DNA of 10,176 bases from a bacterium (GTDB lineage Bacteria; Cyanobacteriota; Vampirovibrionia; Gastranaerophilales; Gastranaerophilaceae): positions 1 through 10,176 of the forward strand of contig JAFUUT010000210.1 of the NCBI GenBank assembly GCA_017477685.1, in the 5' to 3' direction. Shown one piece after another: positions 6,988-10,176 of the stretch (positions are counted from its first letter, which is position 1; every line of letters begins with the position of its first letter). Under the pieces are notes generated by a model, which was given only the letters and a program-made list of their open reading frames with translations, was not told the origin of the DNA and did no database searches. Both the position numbers and the translations under genes were made by a program.

Positions 6988-7818
6988 TTATTCCTGACCT
7001 CTTAAAAGTTCATAAATCCCTTTGCAGACTGCAAATAGTTTCTTTGCATCTTTGAGCGCAATCATATTTGCTCCGTCGCAAAGAGCTTTGTCCGGATCAG
7101 GATGAATTTCAAAGAACAGAACATTTGCACCGGCAGCCATGGCAGACCTTGCAAGAGTCGGAACAAATCTTCTGTCGCCGCCTGAACTGGTTCCGTTTGC
7201 TCCGGGGAGCTGAACGCTGTGTGTTGCATCAAATACGACCGGATATCCGTATTGCTGCATTATAGGAATACCTCGCATATCTACAACTAAATTGTTATAC
7301 CCGAATGATGTTCCTCTTTCGGTAATCAGAATGTTGTGGTTGCCGGATTCTTCAACTTTGTTTATCAAACTTTTCATTTGTTCAGGTGCAAGGAATTGAC
7401 CTTTTTTGATATTGATAATTTTGTTGGTATGCCCTGCTGCGACAAGCAGATCCGTCTGTCTGCATAGAAAAGCAGGAATCTGTACGATATCAGCTACTTG
7501 AGCAACTTTTGACGCTTGCTCCGGCATGTGAATATCTGTAACAATCGGAACGTCATATTTGTCCTTGACTTCTTTAAGCATGACAAGACCTTTTTCCATT
7601 CCCGGTCCTCTAAAAGAGTTTAGAGAAGAACGGTTTGCCTTATCAAAAGAAGATTTAAAGACAAAATTTATTCCGAGTTCATCTGTTATTTCTTTTAAGC
7701 CTGCAGCAGTTTCATCAAGTACTGATCTGCTCTCGATTGCGCACGGCCCGGCAAGTATAGTCAACCTATCCCCGCCAATTTCAAAATCCCTTAATTTAAT
7801 TTTTTTAACTTCATTCAT
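6988..7818 (-). CDS. kdsA: 3-deoxy-D-manno-octulosonate 8-phosphate synthase
   Basis: This 276-residue cytoplasmic enzyme condenses phosphoenolpyruvate with arabinose 5-phosphate to make KDO 8-phosphate, the precursor of the KDO sugar of lipopolysaccharide inner core. Diagnostic motifs are LAGPCAIES (22-30), FKSSFDKANRSS (55-66), GPGMEKGL, DIHMP, QIPAFLCRQTDL, GTSFGYNNLVVDMR, FDATHSVQ and FFEIHPDP. Cys26, His201, Glu238 and Asp249 match the four ligands of the metal-dependent class; metal-independent enzymes have Asn where Cys26 is. The ATG at 7818 is the only sensible start: an in-frame stop lies just upstream and the next Met is residue 75, beyond the catalytic GPCAIES. There is no ribosome site. 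A TATAAT box ends six bases before the ATG, suggesting a leaderless message. It heads the run kdsA-hydrolase-pheS-rseP. Confidence 0.97.
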   Translation of the reverse strand: MNEVKKIKLRDFEIGGDRLTILAGPCAIESRSVLDETAAGLKEITDELGINFVFKSSFDKANRSSLNSFRGPGMEKGLVMLKEVKDKYDVPIVTDIHMPEQASKVAQVADIVQIPAFLCRQTDLLVAAGHTNKIINIKKGQFLAPEQMKSLINKVEESGNHNILITERGTSFGYNNLVVDMRGIPIMQQYGYPVVFDATHSVQLPGANGTSSGGDRRFVPTLARSAMAAGANVLFFEIHPDPDKALCDGANMIALKDAKKLFAVCKGIYELLRGQE

Positions 7819-7824
7819 ACAAAA

Positions 7825-7853
7825 ATTATATTAAAAATATATCGAAATTACAA
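7825..7853 (-). promoter_or_regulatory. Sigma70-type promoter abutting the kdsA start codon
   Basis: On the minus strand TTGTAA (7853-7848) is followed by a 17-base spacer and a perfect TATAAT (7830-7825). Six bases, TTTTGT, then separate it from the kdsA ATG. Normal promoter geometry places the first transcribed base on the ATG. This is the likely promoter of the whole kdsA-hydrolase-pheS-rseP run. Confidence 0.7.
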
Positions 7854-7926
7854 GCAGGATTTGAGCGGATTAAAAACTTTGGAAACGATAGTAAATATTT
7901 TTATTATTGTTATTTATAATTTATAT

Positions 7927-7956
7927 TTGCTAAAAAGTGACATAATCGTGTATAAT
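7927..7956 (+). promoter_or_regulatory. Promoter of the flavodoxin-like gene, divergent from kdsA
   Basis: The 179-base divergent gap (7819-7997) holds a perfect TATAAT at 7951-7956 and a partial -35 TTGCTA at 7927-7932 with an 18-base spacer. A transcript would start near 7963 and carry the AAGGAG ribosome site at 7985-7990. A second -10-like TGGTATAAA at 7973-7981 lies too close to that ribosome site to be preferred. The rest of the gap is AT-rich with no operator that I can recognise. Confidence 0.5.
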
Positions 7957-7997
7957 GCATAATAGTAAAGGTTGGTATAAAAAATAAGGAGTATGTT

Positions 7998-8477
7998 ATG
8001 TCAAAAAAATTAGTTGCATATTTTTCTGCAAGCGGAGTAACAAGACATGTTGCAATGGATTTGGCGGGTGTTGCCGGAGCTGATTTGTATGAGATAAAGC
8101 CGGCAGTTCCGTATACAGGTGCGGATTTGAACTGGATGGATAAAAAATCAAGAAGTACTCTTGAAATGGAAGATAAATCTTCCCGTCCTGAGATTGTAGA
8201 TGATAATTTTTCAATTGAGGAATACGATACGGTATTTATTGGTTTTCCTATCTGGTGGTATATTGCTCCTACTATTGTCAATACATTTTTGGAAAAGCAT
8301 GATTTTTCCAATAAGAAAATTATTTTGTTTGCTACTTCAGGCGGAAGCGGTTTTGGCGGAACGGTAGAGAATTTAAAAGGAAGTGTGGCTTCTTCTGCTG
8401 AGATTATTGAGGGCAGAATTCTTAACCACAGTCCGTCAAGTGAAGTGTTAAAAGAGTGGGTTGAAAGCGTTTTATAA
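7998..8477 (+). CDS. Flavodoxin-like FMN oxidoreductase
   Basis: This is a 159-residue single-domain flavodoxin-fold protein of the 'flavodoxin_4' kind, expected to bind FMN and act as an electron carrier or small NAD(P)H-dependent reductase. The first strand KLVAYFSASG leads into the phosphate loop SASGVTRHVA (10-19). FIGFPIWWYIAPTIVNTFLE (80-99) supplies the aromatic flavin-stacking residues Trp86 and Trp87. FATSGGSGFGGTVENL (111-126) is the second flavin loop. There is no signal peptide, so it is cytoplasmic, unlike many exported members of this family. An AAGGAG site at good spacing fixes the start. It is monocistronic: its own promoter in front and a strong terminator directly behind. 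The substrate cannot be told from sequence. Stress or quinone reduction roles are common in the family but are only a guess here. Confidence 0.88.
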   Translation: MSKKLVAYFSASGVTRHVAMDLAGVAGADLYEIKPAVPYTGADLNWMDKKSRSTLEMEDKSSRPEIVDDNFSIEEYDTVFIGFPIWWYIAPTIVNTFLEKHDFSNKKIILFATSGGSGFGGTVENLKGSVASSAEIIEGRILNHSPSSEVLKEWVESVL

Positions 8478-8493
8478 GATTTTCTTAAGAAGT

Positions 8494-8530
8494 AAAGAAC
8501 TGTTTCTGTTTTCAGAAACAGTTCTTTTTA
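8494..8530 (+). terminator. Intrinsic terminator after the flavodoxin-like gene
   Basis: A perfect 15-bp inverted repeat (8494-8508 with 8513-8527) surrounds a TTTT loop. The 3' arm runs into a T-tract (8525-8529). It lies 16 bases after the stop codon and ends the transcript. Confidence 0.92.
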
Positions 8531-8561
8531 TTAAATATTGTAAAAAACTTAAATTTATCTG

Positions 8562-8590
8562 TTAAAACATTATTTTGATTGTTTTATATT
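8562..8590 (+). promoter_or_regulatory. Weak candidate promoter for the GNAT-like gene
   Basis: TTAAAA (8562-8567) and TATATT (8585-8590) are separated by 17 bases. The match is modest and the region is AT-rich. The strong terminator just upstream means some promoter is needed here, which is the main argument. Confidence 0.3.
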
Positions 8591-8607
8591 ATGTTTGGGG
8601 AAATGAA

Positions 8608-9273
8608 ATGAATTGTAATAATGTTTCAAAAGTGCCTTTTGAAGCGCGATTGGTTTCAAGGGCGAATATAAAATTACCCTCGAATGTGACTCATTATGAT
8701 ATTTATGAGCTTGGTGAGGAAGATGCATCCTTTTTAATAAAAATGCAAAATGCAGTAGATTTAAAAAGGCTCTACAAAGTCCCTCTTGATAAACTCAGAA
8801 ATTGGAATGCACTTTTTGAATGTGCAACAACGATGGGAAGCTCATTTGGGCTTAAAAATTTTCTTATTGCAAATGAGATGGGACGTCCTTGCGGCGCATT
8901 AGTTACAAAAAAATATAATCCTAACCAATATAAAGTATGGTGTTTATGCACTTGGCCTGCAGAAGTCGGGAAAAGGGCAGTTTTAGCAGGCAAATCATTA
9001 ATGCTTGGGGTATATAAAAAAATACTAAATGAAGACGGTTCATTTTCCGGTATGAGCATAGAAGCGGTGCGCGATGGTCTTTTTAATCCTGTTAAACGTT
9101 ATCTGGATCTTGGTTTTTCGCATATAGGCGGGGACGAATATAATGCGAATATGAGTATTAGCAGGGATAAAATGGCGAAAATATTAGATAAATATGATGA
9201 TATTGTGCATATAGAGGAGATTAATTCTGTAAGAAGAGTAAATTTAGACAGTGTGTTGGATATTTCATATTAA
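8608..9273 (+). CDS. Orphan protein with possible GNAT acetyltransferase fold
   Basis: I do not recognise this 221-residue protein as a named family. I take the ATG at 8608 rather than the in-frame TTG at 8575, because GGGGA sits six bases before the ATG and the TTG extension adds only an unconvincing 11 residues. The layout is suggestive of an N-acetyltransferase: a strand pair around FLIANEMGRPCGALVTKK (85-102) and YKVWCLCTWP (108-117), then a helix AVLAGKSLMLGVYKKIL (124-140), a strand MSIEAV (149-154), and the typical GNAT-like closing helix NPVKRYLDLGFSHIGG (160-175), where 'YxxLGF' matches the usual 'fYeklGF'. A clear acetyl-CoA P-loop (Q/RxxGxG/A) is not visible; the helix start VGKRAVLAGKS is the closest. 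Three cysteines (95, 112, 114) lie near the putative active-site strands. No signal or membrane segment is seen. The gene stands alone between a terminator and tRNA-Ser. Confidence 0.6.
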   Translation: MNCNNVSKVPFEARLVSRANIKLPSNVTHYDIYELGEEDASFLIKMQNAVDLKRLYKVPLDKLRNWNALFECATTMGSSFGLKNFLIANEMGRPCGALVTKKYNPNQYKVWCLCTWPAEVGKRAVLAGKSLMLGVYKKILNEDGSFSGMSIEAVRDGLFNPVKRYLDLGFSHIGGDEYNANMSISRDKMAKILDKYDDIVHIEEINSVRRVNLDSVLDISY

Positions 9274-9277
9274 GAGT

Positions 9278-9305
9278 TTGATTTTAGGGATTTAGGGAAT
9301 AGAAT
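9278..9305 (+). promoter_or_regulatory. Candidate promoter of tRNA-Ser
   Basis: TTGATT (9278-9283) and TAGAAT (9300-9305) are separated by 16 bases and place transcription start a few bases before the tRNA. The match is moderate. Read-through from the upstream gene is possible because I see no terminator between them. Confidence 0.4.
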
Positions 9306-9320
9306 TAAAATATGCCTTGA

Positions 9321-9407
9321 GGAGAGATGTCCGAGTGGTTTAAGGTGACGACCTCGAAAGTCGTTGTAGGGGTAACTCTACCATGGGTTCGAATCCCATT
9401 CTCTCCG
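9321..9407 (+). tRNA. tRNA-Ser (anticodon CGA)
   Basis: This is an 87-base type II tRNA. The acceptor stem GGAGAGA pairs with TCTCTCC (9400-9406), with discriminator G9407. The anticodon stem ACGAC/GTCGT (9348-9352, 9360-9364) encloses loop CTCGAAA, so the anticodon is CGA (9355-9357), reading UCG. A long variable arm (GTAG...CTAC) is typical of serine tRNAs. The T-arm ATGGG-TTCGAAT-CCCAT lies at 9383-9399. The 3' CCA is not encoded (GAT follows), so it must be added enzymatically. Its 3' end is duplicated downstream. Confidence 0.97.
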
Positions 9408-9445
9408 ATTTTAAAATCCGCTAGTAAAATAGTGGATTTTATTTG
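9391..9445 (+). repeat. Direct repeat, copy 1: tRNA-Ser 3' end plus terminator
   Basis: This 55-base stretch from the middle of the T-loop through the tRNA 3' end and its terminator recurs at 9505-9558. The first 20 bases (GAATCCCATTCTCTCCGATT) are identical. The remainder has four substitutions and one indel, and most substitutions lie at paired hairpin positions. Confidence 0.9.
9413..9440 (+). terminator. Terminator of tRNA-Ser
   Basis: An 11-bp stem (AAAATCCGCTA with TAGTGGATTTT, including one G-T wobble) with loop GTAAAA begins five bases after the tRNA. The T-run is the end of the 3' arm plus ATTTG, so it is of moderate quality. Confidence 0.7.
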
Positions 9446-9449
9446 TAAT

Positions 9450-9518
9450 AGAGAATGAGGATGAGAACCCAACATTTATATGGGTTGCGCGAGCGAAGCA
9501 AGAAGAATCCCATTCTCT
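9450..9518. repeat. Imperfect palindrome made of inverted and direct tRNA-Ser 3' ends
   Basis: The left arm (9450-9471) is a degenerate reverse complement of the tRNA-Ser T-arm and acceptor 3' strand: AGAGAATG, one extra A, GGAT, two changed bases, GAACCCA. The right arm is a direct copy, TGGGTT (9481-9486) and GAATCCCATTCTCT (9505-9518), split by an 18-base GC-rich insert at 9487-9504 (GCGCGAGCGAAGCAAGAA). As RNA or extruded DNA it would pair AGAGAATG+GGAT with ATCCCATTCTCT (12 bp, one bulged A) and AACCCA with TGGGTT over a 9-base loop. Confidence 0.75.
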
Positions 9519-9558
9519 CCGATTTAAAATCTGCTGGTAAAATAGCAGATTTTATTTG
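9505..9558 (+). repeat. Direct repeat, copy 2: tRNA-Ser 3' end plus terminator
   Basis: This is the second copy, starting 114 bases after the first. It has only the tRNA 3' end, with no D-arm or anticodon arm, so it is not a functional tRNA. Its right half overlaps the 3' end of the convergent gene and supplies about its last ten residues and stop codon. The arrangement resembles an attR-type remnant. Confidence 0.85.
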
Positions 9559-10132
9559 ATTTATTAGAAATTTTATTTAAATAATATCCGGCAACTGAAC
9601 CGATTGCAGCTCCTATTACGATACCTGCGGCAACTCTTTTACTTGTTTCTTTGAATATTAATTTTAATTTTTTGCCTGCGTCATTAAGAGTTTGAGCGAA
9701 TTTTTCATTATCAAATATGCCCATTTCGGCATATTTGTCTTGCTTATATTTATTGAATTTTATCATCTGTTTCCATAATCTCGGACGAGAGGCATTTGCT
9801 TTTTTTACTGCGGATTTATATGATTCTGTTCTTTGATTATATGGAGTATTTACGATATCTTCAACTTTTTTCTCTTTTTGATATGTAGAGCAGATTGCAT
9901 TATACAACTGTGTTAAATCAGTATATTCTTCTTTTGTAATTTTCTGTTCATTGAATGCAGTCAAGGCGTTGACCATATTAAAGCTGTCTTTATAATTCCC
10001 CATAGTTTGTACAAATGATGGACCTGTTTGAGAAATTTTCATACAAGCTTTTTTGCTTGGGTGTCTATAGGCATATACAGCACCGGCACCGGCACCAATT
10101 ACACCGCACGCAGGGATATAATTTTTATCCAT
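9524..10132 (-). CDS. Small glycine-rich membrane-associated protein, unknown function
   Basis: I do not recognise this 202-residue protein. It has a short hydrophobic, glycine/alanine-rich stretch near the N-terminus (about 6-22, ACGVIGAGAGAVYAY). A long, charged, apparently helical middle follows (about 45-165, rich in Lys, Glu, Asn, Gln and Tyr). A second glycine-rich hydrophobic segment lies at about 167-185 (VAAGIVIGAAIGSVAGYYL). Both segments resemble glycine-zipper helices, so a hairpin-like membrane anchor or membrane-surface protein is plausible. The N-terminal segment follows only four or five residues with a single Lys, and I see no clear cleavage site. An AAGGAG ribosome site precedes the ATG at 10132, and a TATAAT lies further upstream. 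The last ten or so residues (193-202, NKICYFTSRF) are encoded inside the duplicated terminator hairpin, so the C-terminus may be recent. It is convergent with tRNA-Ser. Confidence 0.75.
   Translation of the reverse strand: MDKNYIPACGVIGAGAGAVYAYRHPSKKACMKISQTGPSFVQTMGNYKDSFNMVNALTAFNEQKITKEEYTDLTQLYNAICSTYQKEKKVEDIVNTPYNQRTESYKSAVKKANASRPRLWKQMIKFNKYKQDKYAEMGIFDNEKFAQTLNDAGKKLKLIFKETSKRVAAGIVIGAAIGSVAGYYLNKISNKSNKICYFTSRF
9526..9553. terminator. Second hairpin, between converging transcripts
   Basis: A perfect 10-bp stem (AAAATCTGCT, 9526-9535; AGCAGATTTT, 9544-9553) surrounds an 8-base loop. It is the counterpart of the tRNA-Ser terminator and may act on both strands. On the minus strand it lies within the last codons of the convergent gene, finishing at its TAA. 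Confidence 0.65.
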
Positions 10133-10160
10133 GGCAACTCCTTAAATTGTTAACTTAATC

Positions 10161-10166
10161 ATTATA
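10161..10166 (-). promoter_or_regulatory. -10 box of the gene at the right edge
   Basis: A perfect TATAAT on the minus strand lies 28 bases before the ATG at 10132, leaving room for a leader of about 20 bases with the AAGGAG site. The -35 box would lie beyond the window. Confidence 0.5.
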
Positions 10167-10176
10167 ATATACGTGA

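Noticed and set aside
7973..7981. Extended -10 (TGGTATAAA) as promoter of the flavodoxin-like gene
   Set aside because: It would start transcription within the AAGGAG ribosome site, so the TATAAT at 7951 is the better choice.
7910..8311. Minus-strand open frame of 133 codons
   Set aside because: It is antisense to the flavodoxin-like gene, which has a promoter, AAGGAG site, family motifs and terminator on the plus strand.
8575..8607. TTG start extending the GNAT-like protein by 11 residues
   Set aside because: The ATG at 8608 has GGGGA six bases ahead; the TTG has no ribosome site.
9481..9521. A second tRNA gene after tRNA-Ser
   Set aside because: Only the 3' third of a tRNA is present, the T-loop is split by an 18-base insert, and there is no anticodon arm.
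9391..9558. CRISPR-like array
   Set aside because: There are only two direct copies, and they are explained by the tRNA-Ser 3' end and its terminator, with no further regular spacing.

Overview
The window is AT-rich and comes from a bacterium with an outer membrane. It carries KDO synthesis (kdsA), a site-2 protease (rseP) and an Mla-type lipid-transport pair. Genes are tightly packed and read cleanly in the standard code, mostly with strong AGGAG-type ribosome sites. The RseP sequence has a cyanobacterial-looking 'VISAGVITN' segment. Together with the AT bias, a tRNA without encoded CCA and the style of the orphan proteins, this points tentatively to a non-photosynthetic cyanobacterial relative (Vampirovibrionia/Gastranaerophilales-like). 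That placement is an inference by eye, not a tested assignment.

Left block, all on the minus strand and therefore read from about 7.8 kb down to 1: kdsA, a metallo-beta-lactamase-fold hydrolase, pheS and rseP form one packed run. Next come mlaE and mlaF, which have their own promoter inside the 29-bp gap after rseP. An OmpR-type response regulator follows with a convincing promoter, and then its sensor histidine kinase, which is cut by the window start. The theme is building and watching the cell envelope, with pheS (translation) embedded in it without pheT.

Right block: a plus-strand flavodoxin-like gene diverges from kdsA and ends at a perfect 15-bp terminator. It is followed by an orphan GNAT-like protein, a tRNA-Ser(CGA), and a convergent minus-strand gene for a small glycine-rich membrane-associated protein of unknown function.

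The two most unusual things are non-coding. First, kdsA and mlaE both start with the identical 15-mer TATAATTTTTGTATG: a consensus -10 box six bases before the ATG and no ribosome site, which predicts leaderless mRNAs. Second, the 3' end of tRNA-Ser plus its terminator is duplicated 114 bp downstream. Between the copies lies a degenerate inverted copy of the same tRNA end, and an 18-base GC-rich insert splits the second T-arm remnant. The two terminator hairpins differ by base changes that keep pairing, and the second encodes the last residues and stop of the convergent gene. This looks like an integration scar or a tRNA-derived palindromic element. I see no CRISPR array, transposase, integrase, phage gene or obvious defence system.
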